Program-made: the position numbers and the translations under genes
Notes under the pieces: generated by a model
What the model was told of the DNA's origin: nothing
Databases searched by the model: none
The model's input: only the letters and a program-made list of their open reading frames with translations
In this document: in pieces, positions 28,864 through 36,877 of the stretch
Layout of the letters: every line of letters begins with the position of its first letter
Numbering within the stretch: position 1 is the first letter of the stretch
From: Anaeromyxobacter oryzisoli
GTDB lineage: Bacteria; Myxococcota; Myxococcia; Myxococcales; Anaeromyxobacteraceae
Assembly (NCBI RefSeq): GCF_022690765.1
Contig: NZ_JALCZA010000037.1
Span: 1-46,748 of the forward strand
Direction: 5' to 3'
DNA: 46,748 nucleotides

Positions 28864-29552
28864 GGCGTCCCCCTCGCCGCCCGGCGGATCGAGGCGCCGT
28901 CCGAGACGAGCCGCCCGTGCTCCAGGACCAGGACGCGCCGCTTGTAGCGCTCGAGGATGGAGCGATCGTGCGTGGCGACGACGACGGTGGTGCCGCGGGC
29001 GCTCGCGGAGGCGAGCAGCTCCATCACCTCGAGGGTGCGCTCCGGGTCGAGGTTGCCGGTGGGCTCGTCGGCGAGGAGCAGGGCCGGAGCCGCGGCGAGG
29101 GCGCGGACCACCGCGACCCGCTGCTGCTCGCCGCCGGACAGCGAGGGCGGGAGCTTGTCGCCGCGGTGCTCGAGCCCGACCGAGCGGAGGAGCGCGCGCA
29201 CGCGGCGGCGGATCTCCTTCGGCGGCAGCGCCTGCACCTCGAGGGGCAGCGCCACGTTCTCCGCCACCGTGCGCCGCGGGAGGAGCTTGAAGTCCTGGAA
29301 CACCACCCCGATGTTGCGGCGCAGGTAGGGGACGGCGCGGGCGGGCAGCTTCGCGACGTTCTTGCCGAAGAGGAGGAGCTGGCCGCTCGTCGGCGCCTCG
29401 TCGCAGAAGACGAGCTTGAGGAGGGTGGACTTTCCGGCGCCGGACGGGCCGGTCAGGAACACGAACTCGCCCTTCTCGACGTTCAGCGACACGTCGTCGA
29501 GCGCGGGCCCGTCGCCCGGGTATTCTTTCGAGACGTGGAAGAGCTGAATCAT
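28860..29552 (-). CDS. ftsE: Cell-division ATP-binding protein FtsE
   Basis: ABC-type ATPase, 230 aa from the ATG at 29552. Walker A is GPSGAGKS (35-42), the Q loop is [10 protein letters not shown], the signature is LSGGEQQ (138-144), and Walker B is [13 protein letters not shown] (from 158). The [21 protein letters not shown] stretch is typical of FtsE. A longer frame extends upstream but consists of the CACGGG repeat and is not credible as protein. It is the first gene of ftsE-ftsX-envC. Repeat copy B lies immediately upstream, where the promoter would be expected. Confidence 0.95.
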   Translation of the reverse strand: MIQLFHVSKEYPGDGPALDDVSLNVEKGEFVFLTGPSGAGKSTLLKLVFCDEAPTSGQLLLFGKNVAKLPARAVPYLRRNIGVVFQDFKLLPRRTVAENVALPLEVQALPPKEIRRRVRALLRSVGLEHRGDKLPPSLSGGEQQRVAVVRALAAAPALLLADEPTGNLDPERTLEVMELLASASARGTTVVVATHDRSILERYKRRVLVLEHGRLVSDGASIRRAARGTP

Positions 29553-29856
29553 GTCGTAGCGAGGGCTGGCGTGCCGCTCGGCCCCCCGTGGTCCGTGCCC
29601 GTCACCGTCACCGGCCTCTCCGTGACCCGTGAGCCCGTTCGCGTGGCCCGTGGCCCGATCCCGTGATCCGACGGAGACACGGGCCACGGGCCACGGGATG
29701 CGGGACGCGGGAAGCGGGCACGGATACGGGGAACGGTCACGGTCACGGGCACGGTCTGGGCCCGCGGCCGGGTTCCCCCACCCTGACTCTGGGCCGCGCC
29801 CTCGCCCCGCCGCCGGAGTCGCAGGGGTTCCACCCGTTCCGCGCGGTGGTGACCGC
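29553..29856. other. Intergenic region upstream of ftsE
   Basis: About 300 bp, of which repeat copy B takes up more than half. The rest (29758-29856) is C-rich and shows no gene. I find no clear promoter for ftsE outside the repeat. Confidence 0.6.
29586..29757. repeat. Hexamer-step palindromic intergenic repeat, copy B
   Basis: It has the same construction as copy A: CCCGTN-type steps on the left (29586-29660), CACGGG-type steps on the right and a core around 29661-29690. Its reverse complement matches the core of the second unit of copy C (TGGCCCGTGTCTCCGTCGGA... near 38412) almost base for base, so it is inverted relative to that copy. It shares CCCGTGATCCGACG with copy A. Confidence 0.8.
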
Positions 29857-30408
29857 TCACTTCCGGTCGCCGAGGTCCTCGGCGAGGTACGAGAGGATCA
29901 CCTCGTCGAGGCTCTTCTCGCTGATGAGGTCCTCGCCGAACAGCGTCTCCGCGCCATCGTTGCGGAGCGCCGGCGCGGGCTGCTGGCGGGCGGCGAGCAC
30001 CTCGGGCGGCAGCGACTTCGGGGGATCGCGCGGCGCGGGCATCTGCACGCCCGCCTGGAGCTGGACGCGCCGCCCGTCGGCGTGGATCTGCCCCGGCTGG
30101 AAGGCCTGCGCCTGCTGCGAGTACACGGCGTCGATGTCGTCGTAGACGCCGTTGATGAGGTTCCGCAGCATCTCCTTGTGCTGCTCCTCCATCAGCTCGC
30201 GCACGACCTGGGCGAGGTTCTCGGCGCCGGCGATGTCCGCGTACGACGTCTTCTTCGACGCGAGGATGTTCCCGCCTACGAAGAGGTGCGTGATGATGTG
30301 GGGGTTGTCCAGGCCCGAGTCCTCGGTCTGGATGTGGTACATCTTCCCCTTGTGCTTGATGTTGTGGTTGAAACCCACAGCCATCTGCTTCTTGGGATCG
30401 CCCGCCAT
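29857..30408 (-). CDS. Conserved protein of unknown function
   Basis: 183 aa from the ATG at 30408. The N-terminal third is strikingly well formed: VGFNHNIKHKGKMYHIQTED, then NPHIITHLFVGGNILASKKTSYADI, suggesting a small beta-rich domain with conserved His and Lys. A helical part follows (LAQVVRELMEEQHKEMLRNLINGVYDDI), then a Pro/Gln-rich linker and an acidic C-terminus (EKSLDEVILSYLAEDLGDRK). There is no signal peptide or membrane helix, so it is probably cytoplasmic. I recall similar proteins in other delta-type proteobacteria, but I know no function. It lies between murI and ftsE, and a -10/-35 pair abuts its start. Confidence 0.8.
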   Translation of the reverse strand: MAGDPKKQMAVGFNHNIKHKGKMYHIQTEDSGLDNPHIITHLFVGGNILASKKTSYADIAGAENLAQVVRELMEEQHKEMLRNLINGVYDDIDAVYSQQAQAFQPGQIHADGRRVQLQAGVQMPAPRDPPKSLPPEVLAARQQPAPALRNDGAETLFGEDLISEKSLDEVILSYLAEDLGDRK

Positions 30409-30416
30409 CGGCCCGA

Positions 30417-30446
30417 ACTGTACCCCGCGCCCCCGCCGGCCAGCAA
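30417..30446 (-). promoter_or_regulatory. Candidate promoter of the unknown 183-aa gene, leaderless geometry
   Basis: On the - strand TTGCTG (30446-30441) and TACAGT (30422-30417) are 18 bp apart. The -10 ends 8 nt before the ATG at 30408, and no Shine-Dalgarno is present. Confidence 0.45.
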
Positions 30447-30584
30447 GCGCACCACCCGCCGAAATCCCCTCTCGGTCCGCTGATCTCGCGCGGCTCGACC
30501 GCGGTCGCGCGCGCCTCCGCGCAGCGCTCCGGCGCGGGATCCGGTCCACCGCGGCGTGACGTCGCGCCGCGGCGTCCGCCCCGA

Positions 30585-31364
30585 TCAGACGTCCACGTGC
30601 TCGGCGGCGGTGACGGCCCGGCCGAGGAACCGGCTCGCGACGGCGAGGAACTTCTCCGGGAGGTCGGTGACGAGGAACTCGGCGCGGCCGGCGTGGCCGG
30701 GATCCTCACCGAGCCGCGCCCGGACCTCGGCGGCGATCGCCTCGGCGCTGTCCACCAGCACGACGCCCGGCACCTCGCGGGCGATGGCGGACTTGAGGAG
30801 CGGGTAGTGGGTGCAGCCGAGGACGAGGGTGTCCACCCCCTCGTCGCGCACCGGCGCGAGGTAGCGGTGGACCACCCCGCGCACGACCTCGTCCTCCGGA
30901 TCCGTCCAGCCCTCCTCCGCGAGCGGGACGAAGAGCGGGCACGCGTGGGCGACCACCTCCGCCCCCTCCCGCGCGCGACGGATCGCCGCCTGGTAGGCGC
31001 CGGAGGAGACCGTGCCCTGGGTGCCGATCACGCCGATGCGCCCCGTGCGCGAGGCGCGGACCGCGACGCGGGCGCCCGGCTCCACCACGCCGAGCACCGG
31101 CACGGAGAGCTCGTCCCGGAGCGCCGGGAGGGCGACCGCCGAGGCGGTGTTGCAGGCGACGACGAGGAAGTCGATGCCGCGGCGGGCGAGGACGCGGGCG
31201 TTCCGGAGCGCGTACTGGGTCACCGTCTCCGCGGACTTGTTGCCGTAGGGCACCCGGGCGGTGTCGCCGAGGTAGAGCGTGTCGGCGGAGGGGAGCGCGT
31301 CGAGGATGGCGCGGTGGACGGTGAGCCCACCCACGCCCGAGTCGAAGATGCCGATGCGTGACAC
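30585..31364 (-). CDS. murI: Glutamate racemase MurI
   Basis: Makes D-glutamate for peptidoglycan, 259 aa. The active-site motifs are GIFDSGVGGLTV, VVACNTASA (Cys71) and VLGCTHYPLL (Cys184), the two-cysteine pair of cofactor-independent racemases. YLGDTARVPYGNKS is also conserved. The GTG start at 31364 is preceded by TAGACT, 7 nt away, and by no ribosome site. Confidence 0.96.
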   Translation of the reverse strand: MSRIGIFDSGVGGLTVHRAILDALPSADTLYLGDTARVPYGNKSAETVTQYALRNARVLARRGIDFLVVACNTASAVALPALRDELSVPVLGVVEPGARVAVRASRTGRIGVIGTQGTVSSGAYQAAIRRAREGAEVVAHACPLFVPLAEEGWTDPEDEVVRGVVHRYLAPVRDEGVDTLVLGCTHYPLLKSAIAREVPGVVLVDSAEAIAAEVRARLGEDPGHAGRAEFLVTDLPEKFLAVASRFLGRAVTAAEHVDV

Positions 31365-31420
31365 GGCGCGGAGTCTACCCTGGTCGGTGCCCGCGCGCCC
31401 GGAGGGCCGGTCGGTGGGCG

Positions 31421-31455
31421 AAAGAGGGGGCGCGGGCCCGGCGGCCCACGCCCCC
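31421..31455 (-). terminator. Intrinsic terminator of the lipoprotein gene
   Basis: On the - strand a 13-bp stem (GGGGGCGTGGGCC with GGCCCGCGCCCCC, one G-U pair, 4-nt loop) is followed by TCTTT. It lies just past the lipoprotein stop at 31478 and upstream of murI. Confidence 0.7.
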
Positions 31456-31477
31456 TGGATATGGAACGACCGCAGCG

Positions 31478-32209
31478 CTACTTCGTGACGGCGGGCGAGA
31501 GCGCCTTCGCCGCCGGGCGCGGGCTCGGCGTGGCGGTCGCGCTCGCCGGACAGAACGTCTGGCTGTCGGGGATGACGATCCCGAGCGTGGAGGGCGTCCC
31601 GGCGCCCACCGTGAACGAGGTCGCCGCGCAGTACGACGCGTAGACGACGGTGCCCGTGCTATCGAGCTCCTCGATCCGCCGCAGGACGTAGGGGCCCGTG
31701 GGCAGGGCGAAGGAGATCACGTCGCCGCACAAGGACTGGTAATCGGCGACGAGCCCGGTGGTCTGATCGAGGATCGAGTACACGATCTGGGAGCTGGGCG
31801 CGGAGCAGGAGCCGTTGTTCTGGAACGAGTACGCGAGGGTGAAGACACCCTCCGCCGGCTGCGCGTCGACGAGCTGCTCGCCACAGACGCTGGCGTCCAC
31901 GGCGAGCTCGTCCCGGACCACGATCGTGCCGTTGGCGTCGAGCCCCTCGACGGTGAACTGCTGCGTCCCGCCCGGCACGCCGACGACCGACATCCCGCCG
32001 TCGCTGCACGGGACCGTCTTGACGGGTTGGTTGTTCATGTAGACGGCGACGGAGGTCACGCCGGCGCCCGAGCAGGACGCGGCGTTGCCGTTCGCGAGCA
32101 GGAAGCTCGACCACGAGATCGAGACGGTGTGGTCGCATTCGGTGGTGGTGACGCACCCCATCCCGAGGACGGAGGCGAAGGCAGCGAGGAGCAGGGCGAG
32201 GCGTCTCAT
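31478..32209 (-). CDS. Predicted Cys-rich lipoprotein of unknown function
   Basis: 243 aa from the ATG at 32209, which has GGAGG 8 nt upstream. The signal peptide MRRLALLLAAFASVLGMG|C ends in a loose lipobox, so membrane anchoring through Cys19 is likely but not certain. The mature part contains eight further cysteines spread along its length, enough for four disulfides, and alternating beta-strand-like segments (VAVYMNNQPVKTVP, GGTQQFTVEGLDANG, GPYVLRRIEELD). No known domain is recognised. It is divergent from tolQ. Confidence 0.75.
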   Translation of the reverse strand: MRRLALLLAAFASVLGMGCVTTTECDHTVSISWSSFLLANGNAASCSGAGVTSVAVYMNNQPVKTVPCSDGGMSVVGVPGGTQQFTVEGLDANGTIVVRDELAVDASVCGEQLVDAQPAEGVFTLAYSFQNNGSCSAPSSQIVYSILDQTTGLVADYQSLCGDVISFALPTGPYVLRRIEELDSTGTVVYASYCAATSFTVGAGTPSTLGIVIPDSQTFCPASATATPSPRPAAKALSPAVTK

Positions 32210-32528
32210 GTCGAAGTTCCTCCAGCGAAGTCGGTGGCCCGTCGGGGCCAGTCCATCCAGATCGAGCAACGCACGTGCCACGGGGGCTGGACGGCCGAAG
32301 GCCCGGCATTATGCATGAAGGCCGGCCGGCCGGTGCCGGCGCGGCACGGACCGTGTCTCCCGCCGTTCACACTCGGAGGTGCGAGCATGTGCGCGCGAGC
32401 GGGCGGGAGAGAAATGGGCGCGCCGGACGTTTTCTTCGGGAACCCCAGCTCCCCCGCGAGAATGAGGCCGGGTGCGAACCGCACCCACCTCCTGGTCTCG
32501 TGCTACTAGAGGTGCCCCCGACCCCGCC
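32210..32528. other. Divergent intergenic region between lipoprotein gene and tolQ
   Basis: This gap must hold both promoters. On the - strand CATAAT (32313-32308) is a possible -10 without a matching -35. On the + strand TACTAG (32504-32509) precedes tolQ. A perfect hairpin GGGTGCG-AAC-CGCACCC (32470-32486) lies 42 nt before the tolQ ATG and could be an operator or leader structure. No gene is visible. Confidence 0.45.
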
Positions 32529-33281
32529 ATGACGACCGCCTCAGCGCTCCTCCCCTTCCTCGCCGCTCGCCCGGTGCTCGCCGCCGCCTCGGACGGCGAC
32601 GGCCTCGACTACCTCGAGATGGCCCGCCACTCCGGGCCGATCGGCCTCGCCGTCCTCCTGCTGCTGCTCTGCGCGTCGGCGGTGTGCTGGGCCATCATCG
32701 TGAAGAAGTGGCTCCAGATCCGGCGGGCGCAGGACGAGTCGGTGAAGTTCCTCGAGACCTTCTGGCAGTCGAAGCGGCTCGACGCGATCTACCAGGCGGC
32801 CGAGTCCCTCTCCGGCTCGCCGCTGTCGCACGTGTTCCGCGCCGGGTACGTCGAGCTCTCGAAGGTGACGGCCGGGAAGCGGGAGAACGGCGAGCGCGGC
32901 CTGGCCGAGGAGATGGGCGGGATCGAGAACGTCGAGCGCGCCCTCAAGCGGGCCGCGGCCTCCGAGGTGACCGCGCTCGAGCGCCAGGTGCCGTTCCTCG
33001 GCACCACCGCGAGCGCGGCCCCCTTCGTCGGCCTCTTCGGCACGGTGTGGGGCATCATGAGCGCGTTCCACGACATCTACCGGATGGGGAACGCGAACCT
33101 CGCCACGGTGGCGCGGCCGATCTCCGAGGCCCTCATCGCCACCGCGGTGGGCCTGTTCGCCGCGATCCCGGCGGTCGTCGCCTACAACTTCTTCATCTCC
33201 AAGATCCGGGTGCTCGACAGCGAGATGACGAACTTCTCGAGCGACTTCCTCAACATCGTCCGCCGCCACTTCTTCAGCTAG
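32529..33281 (+). CDS. tolQ: TolQ/ExbB-type proton channel protein
   Basis: Inner-membrane protein that forms the proton-driven motor with TolR, 250 aa. Three membrane helices are seen: GLAVLLLLLCASAVCWAIIV, VGLFGTVWGIMSAF and ALIATAVGLFAAIPAVVAYNFF. The segment VPFLGTTASAAPFVGLFGTVWGIM is diagnostic. The ATG at 32529 is the likely start, although the nearest ribosome-like sequence (GAGGTG, 32510-32515) is 13 nt away. It is the first gene of tolQ-tolR-tolA-tolB. Confidence 0.93.
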   Translation: MTTASALLPFLAARPVLAAASDGDGLDYLEMARHSGPIGLAVLLLLLCASAVCWAIIVKKWLQIRRAQDESVKFLETFWQSKRLDAIYQAAESLSGSPLSHVFRAGYVELSKVTAGKRENGERGLAEEMGGIENVERALKRAAASEVTALERQVPFLGTTASAAPFVGLFGTVWGIMSAFHDIYRMGNANLATVARPISEALIATAVGLFAAIPAVVAYNFFISKIRVLDSEMTNFSSDFLNIVRRHFFS

Positions 33282-33292
33282 GAGGCCCGGCC

Positions 33293-33757
33293 GTGGCGAT
33301 GTCCAGCGGCGGCGGTGGCCGCCAGACCCTCACCGAGATCAACGTCACGCCCCTCGTGGACGTGATGCTGGTGCTGCTCATCATCTTCATGGTCGCCGCG
33401 CCCCTCATCCAGCAGGGCGTCGAGGTGAACCTGCCCGACGCGCGGGCGAAGGCCGTGGACGCGGAGGAGCAGAAGCTCGTCCTCTCCATCAAGCGCGACC
33501 GGACGCTCTGGCTCGGCTCGACCGAGGACGCGGCCGAGATCCCGTACGACCGCCTCGAGGACAAGCTCCGCGCGAACCCCCGCGCCCAGAAGGATCACGA
33601 GCTTTACCTCATGGCGGACAAGGGGCTCCCGTACGGGTTCGTGGTGGACGTGATGGCGACGGTGCAGCGCGCGGGCATCGTGAACGTCGGGATGATCACG
33701 AACCCCGCGCCGGAGCACGTCCGGGCGGCGCCGGAGAAGGAGGCGCGGCGCCGATGA
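33293..33757 (+). CDS. tolR: TolR/ExbD-type protein
   Basis: Partner of TolQ, 154 aa. A single N-terminal helix holds the conserved Asp: EINVTPLVDVMLVLLIIFMV. The periplasmic part is VEVNLPDARAKAVDAEEQKLVLSI ... ELYLMADKGLPYGFVVDVMATVQRAG. The GTG at 33293 is preferred over the ATG at 33299 because GGAGG (33281-33285) is 7 nt upstream. It overlaps the next gene by 4 nt. Confidence 0.94.
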   Translation: MAMSSGGGGRQTLTEINVTPLVDVMLVLLIIFMVAAPLIQQGVEVNLPDARAKAVDAEEQKLVLSIKRDRTLWLGSTEDAAEIPYDRLEDKLRANPRAQKDHELYLMADKGLPYGFVVDVMATVQRAGIVNVGMITNPAPEHVRAAPEKEARRR

Positions 33758-34590
33758 GCATCCCGGTGGCCACCGCGCTCGGCCGCCGCGACCGGATCTG
33801 GCCGGCGATCCTCGCCTCGGCGGCGGTGCACGGCGCGGTGCTGGCCTGGGCCCTCACCGCCGCGTCGCGCCCGGAGATCGAGCTCCAGCAGCGGCCCATC
33901 GTGGCGAAGCTGGTGCGGCTCGGGCAGAAGCGGCCGGATCAGCTCCTCCCGCGGAAGTCCGCGCCGGAGCCGCCGCCCGCGCCCGCCCCCGTGGCCGCCG
34001 CGCCGACCCCGCCGGCACCGGCCCCCGCCCCCGCCGCCCCGGCCCCCCACCCCAACCCGACCGCGAAGCCGGCACCGATCGCGACGCGCCCGCCGATCCC
34101 TGCCCACGCCCCGACCCCCGCCCGTGCCCCGTCCCCCGCCCCGGCGCCCCGCGCGGCGCCCGCCCGCACCCCGAGCGCGACCGCGGGGAGCGGCGCGTCG
34201 GTCTCGTCGATCCTCGCCGGCGCGCGCCACGCCCAGGCGCAGGAGCAGTGGGGCTCCCCGGACGGCGATCCGGCCGGCGACTCCGACTCCGCCGAGGAGG
34301 GCGATCGCTACCTCGCCCAGGTCCGGCGCATCCTCCAGGCGAACTACCGCGTCCCGGCGACGATCTCGGAGCGGGACCAGCTCCACCTCCAGGGGAGCAT
34401 CGTCCTCTACATCGAGCCCGACGGACGCATCTCCCGCTGGCGCCTCGACCGCCCCAGCGGGAACGGCGCCTTCGACGCCGCGCTGGAGCGGACGCTCGGC
34501 GAGACCCGCCGGTTGCCTCCTCCGCCCGACGCCTTCCGGCAGCAGTACCGCTCCGGCGGCGTCCAGGTGATCTTCAAGATCCTCGGCTGA
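33754..34590 (+). CDS. TolA/TonB-like energy transducer
   Basis: 278 aa. One N-terminal membrane helix (about 17-36, ILASAAVHGAVLAWALTAA) anchors it. Residues 68-140 are almost purely Pro and Ala, as in TonB, in place of the long Ala/Lys helix of E. coli TolA. The C-terminal domain (about 175-278) is of the TonB/TolA type, with YLAQVRRILQANYRVP, VLYIEPDGRISRWRLDRPSGN and GVQVIFKIL. The ATG overlaps the tolR stop (ATGA). Its position makes it the functional TolA, while its architecture is TonB-like. Confidence 0.9.
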   Translation: MSIPVATALGRRDRIWPAILASAAVHGAVLAWALTAASRPEIELQQRPIVAKLVRLGQKRPDQLLPRKSAPEPPPAPAPVAAAPTPPAPAPAPAAPAPHPNPTAKPAPIATRPPIPAHAPTPARAPSPAPAPRAAPARTPSATAGSGASVSSILAGARHAQAQEQWGSPDGDPAGDSDSAEEGDRYLAQVRRILQANYRVPATISERDQLHLQGSIVLYIEPDGRISRWRLDRPSGNGAFDAALERTLGETRRLPPPPDAFRQQYRSGGVQVIFKILG

Positions 34591-34608
34591 CCTTCGGAGC
34601 TTCCTCAC

Positions 34609-35907
34609 ATGTCCCTGCGCGCCCACGCCATCGCCGTGCTCCTCCTCGCCGCGCCCGCCGCGGCGCAGGAGCGGCCCACCATCGTCGTCGGCTCCCCCGA
34701 GTTCCGTCCCCTCCCCCTCGCCGTCGTGGAGTTCGGCGGCGACGCGGAGGCCCGCCGCGCCGCCGCGGAGGCCACCGCGCTGGTCCGCGCCGACCTGACG
34801 CTCTCGGGCCTGTTCGACGTCCTCGATCCCAAGGGCTTCCTCGCGGATCCGACGGAGGGCTACGCCCCCACCGCCATCAAGTTCGCGCGGTGGGCCGACG
34901 TGGGCGCCGACGGGCTGGTGAAGGCCCGCCTCGCGCGCACCGCGACCGACCTCGCCGGCGAGCTGCACCTGTACGACGTCCGGGGCGGGCGCGAGGTGCT
35001 CGCGAAGACGATCCACGTCGCGGCGTCCGAGCCCCGCCGGCTGGCGCACCGGATCGCCGACGAGATCGTCCGGTACTACACGCACGAGCCGGGCGTCTTC
35101 GCCACGCAGATCGCCGCCGTGCGCAAGCGCCCCGGCGCGTACGAGCTGGTCCTGCTCGACGTGGACGGCGGCTCCCCGCGCGTGCTCCTCTCCGAGCGGA
35201 GGGCGCTCATGGCCCCGACGTGGCGCCCCGACGGCAGGGAGCTCCTCGTCACGAGCTACCGCACCGGGCGCCCCGAGATCTGGGCGTACCGGCTGGCGGA
35301 CCGGTCCTTCCGACAGCTCGGCGGGATCCCCAACTCGATGGGCGGCGTCTACTCGCCGGACGGGAGCCGGATCGCCTTCTCCGTCACGAAGGACGGGAAC
35401 ACGCACCTGTGGGTGATGAACGCGGACGGCGGCGGCGCGCGGCAGCTCACCCACGAGCGGTGCATCGACGTGACCCCGACCTGGTCCCCGGACGGCCGCC
35501 AGATCGCGTTCTCCTCGGACCGCGCCGGCAGCTCGCAGCTCTACGTGATCGGCGCCGACGGCGGCAACCTCAGGCGGCTCACCTTCCAGGGCAACTACAA
35601 CCAGACGCCGCAGTGGAGCCCGCGGGGCGACCAGATCGCCTTCACCGCCCGCGACGAGCGGCTGGTGTTCGACGTCTTCGCCATCTCGCCCGCGACCGGG
35701 ACGATCACGCGCCTCACGCAGGACCAGGGGCGCACCAACGAGGAGCCGTCCTGGGCGCCGAACGGGCGCCTCCTCGTGTTCCGGACCGACCGGGGCGGGA
35801 TCTGGCAGCTCGTGGTGTCCGACGCGCACGGCGACCGCCAGACGGTGATCGCGGGCGCGCGCGGGACCGAGCTCGCCGGCGCGGCGTGGGGCCCGGCGCA
35901 GGAGTAG
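34609..35907 (+). CDS. tolB: Tol-Pal system periplasmic protein TolB
   Basis: Periplasmic beta-propeller protein of the Tol system, 432 aa. The signal peptide MSLRAHAIAVLLLAAPAAAQ is followed by the N-terminal domain (FRPLPLAVVEFGGD, LSGLFDVLDPKGF). The propeller contains repeats of the form PTWSPDGRQIAFSSDR (around 206, 249, 291, 336 and 380) with NADGG/GADGG turns. In E. coli TolB binds Pal, but here no pal gene follows. Confidence 0.95.
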   Translation: MSLRAHAIAVLLLAAPAAAQERPTIVVGSPEFRPLPLAVVEFGGDAEARRAAAEATALVRADLTLSGLFDVLDPKGFLADPTEGYAPTAIKFARWADVGADGLVKARLARTATDLAGELHLYDVRGGREVLAKTIHVAASEPRRLAHRIADEIVRYYTHEPGVFATQIAAVRKRPGAYELVLLDVDGGSPRVLLSERRALMAPTWRPDGRELLVTSYRTGRPEIWAYRLADRSFRQLGGIPNSMGGVYSPDGSRIAFSVTKDGNTHLWVMNADGGGARQLTHERCIDVTPTWSPDGRQIAFSSDRAGSSQLYVIGADGGNLRRLTFQGNYNQTPQWSPRGDQIAFTARDERLVFDVFAISPATGTITRLTQDQGRTNEEPSWAPNGRLLVFRTDRGGIWQLVVSDAHGDRQTVIAGARGTELAGAAWGPAQE

Positions 35908-35956
35908 ATCCTCTTGGCCGCCGGGCCCGCGCGGGCGCCGGCATGGAGACCTCAGG

Positions 35957-36877
35957 TTGACCGAGCGCTACGCCGCGATCGACGTCGGCACGAACACCGT
36001 CCTCCTCCTCGTCGCCGAGCGGCGCGGCGCGACGCTCGCGCCGGTGCTCGAGCGCGCGGAGATCACCCGGCTGGGCCGCGGCGTGGACGCCGCCGGCCGC
36101 CTCGATCCCGCCGCGCTCCGCGACACCGTCCGCGTGATCGCCGAGTACGCCGCCGCCGCCCGCGGCCTCGGCGCCCGCGTCCTCGCCTGCGTCGCCACGA
36201 GCGCCGCGCGGGACGCCGCGAACGGGGCCGAGTTCTTCGCGGCGGTCCGGGAGCAGGCCGGGCTCTCGGCGGAGATCATCTCCGGGGACGAGGAGGCGCG
36301 GCTCGTCTACGCGAGCGCGGTCCGGGACTTCGGTGCGGGGGGACCGCTCGCGGTCCTCGACGTCGGCGGCGGCTCGACCGAGTTCATCGTCGGCGAGGGG
36401 CCCGCCCCGCGCGCACGGACCAGCCTCCAGGTCGGCGCCGTGCGCCTCACCGAGCGGCACGTCACCACGGACCCGATCGCCCCGGCGGAGTGGCGCCGGC
36501 TGCGGGCCGCCGCCCGCGAGGCGCTCGCGCCCGTCGCCGGCCTCGCCGCGCGCGACGGCGCGACGCTCTTCGGCGTCGCGGGGACGGTCACCACGCTGTG
36601 CGCCGTCTCCCTGGCGCTCCCGGTCTACGAGGCGGGGCAGGTGCACGGCCGGGTGATGACCCGCGCCGAGGTGGAGGCGCTCCTCGAGCGGCTCGCCGCG
36701 CTGCCGGTCGCCGCCCGCGCGGCGCTGCCCGGGATGGAGCCGAAGCGGGCCGACGTGATCCTGGCCGGCGGCGCGATCGTCGCGGAGGCGATGGACCTCG
36801 CCGGCTTCGACCGGCTCACGGTCTCGGACCGCGGCGTGCGCTGGGGGCTGCTCTACGACCGCCTCCCTCCGGTGTGA
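35957..36877 (+). CDS. ppx: Exopolyphosphatase/GppA family phosphatase
   Basis: ASKHA-fold phosphatase acting on polyphosphate or pppGpp, 306 aa, the short form without the C-terminal HD domain. Conserved motifs are YAAIDVGTNTVLLLVAE (phosphate-1), EIISGDEEARLVYASA, LDVGGGSTEFIVGE (phosphate-2) and GVAGTVTTL. The TTG start at 35957 has GGAGA 7 nt upstream. It cannot be told apart from GppA by sequence reading alone. Confidence 0.92.
   Translation: MTERYAAIDVGTNTVLLLVAERRGATLAPVLERAEITRLGRGVDAAGRLDPAALRDTVRVIAEYAAAARGLGARVLACVATSAARDAANGAEFFAAVREQAGLSAEIISGDEEARLVYASAVRDFGAGGPLAVLDVGGGSTEFIVGEGPAPRARTSLQVGAVRLTERHVTTDPIAPAEWRRLRAAAREALAPVAGLAARDGATLFGVAGTVTTLCAVSLALPVYEAGQVHGRVMTRAEVEALLERLAALPVAARAALPGMEPKRADVILAGGAIVAEAMDLAGFDRLTVSDRGVRWGLLYDRLPPV

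Noticed and set aside
25582-28947. A 1121-codon open frame on the + strand over the protease, envC and ftsX
   Set aside because: Composition-driven shadow of three well-supported - strand genes.
29553-29687. Upstream extension of ftsE by 45 codons
   Set aside because: The added residues are translated CACGGG repeat. FtsE proteins normally begin at the [11 protein letters not shown] position.
31461-31643. A 60-codon + strand frame with an ATG opposite the lipoprotein gene
   Set aside because: It lies antisense to the lipoprotein C-terminus, has no ribosome site or recognisable feature, and ends inside the gene.
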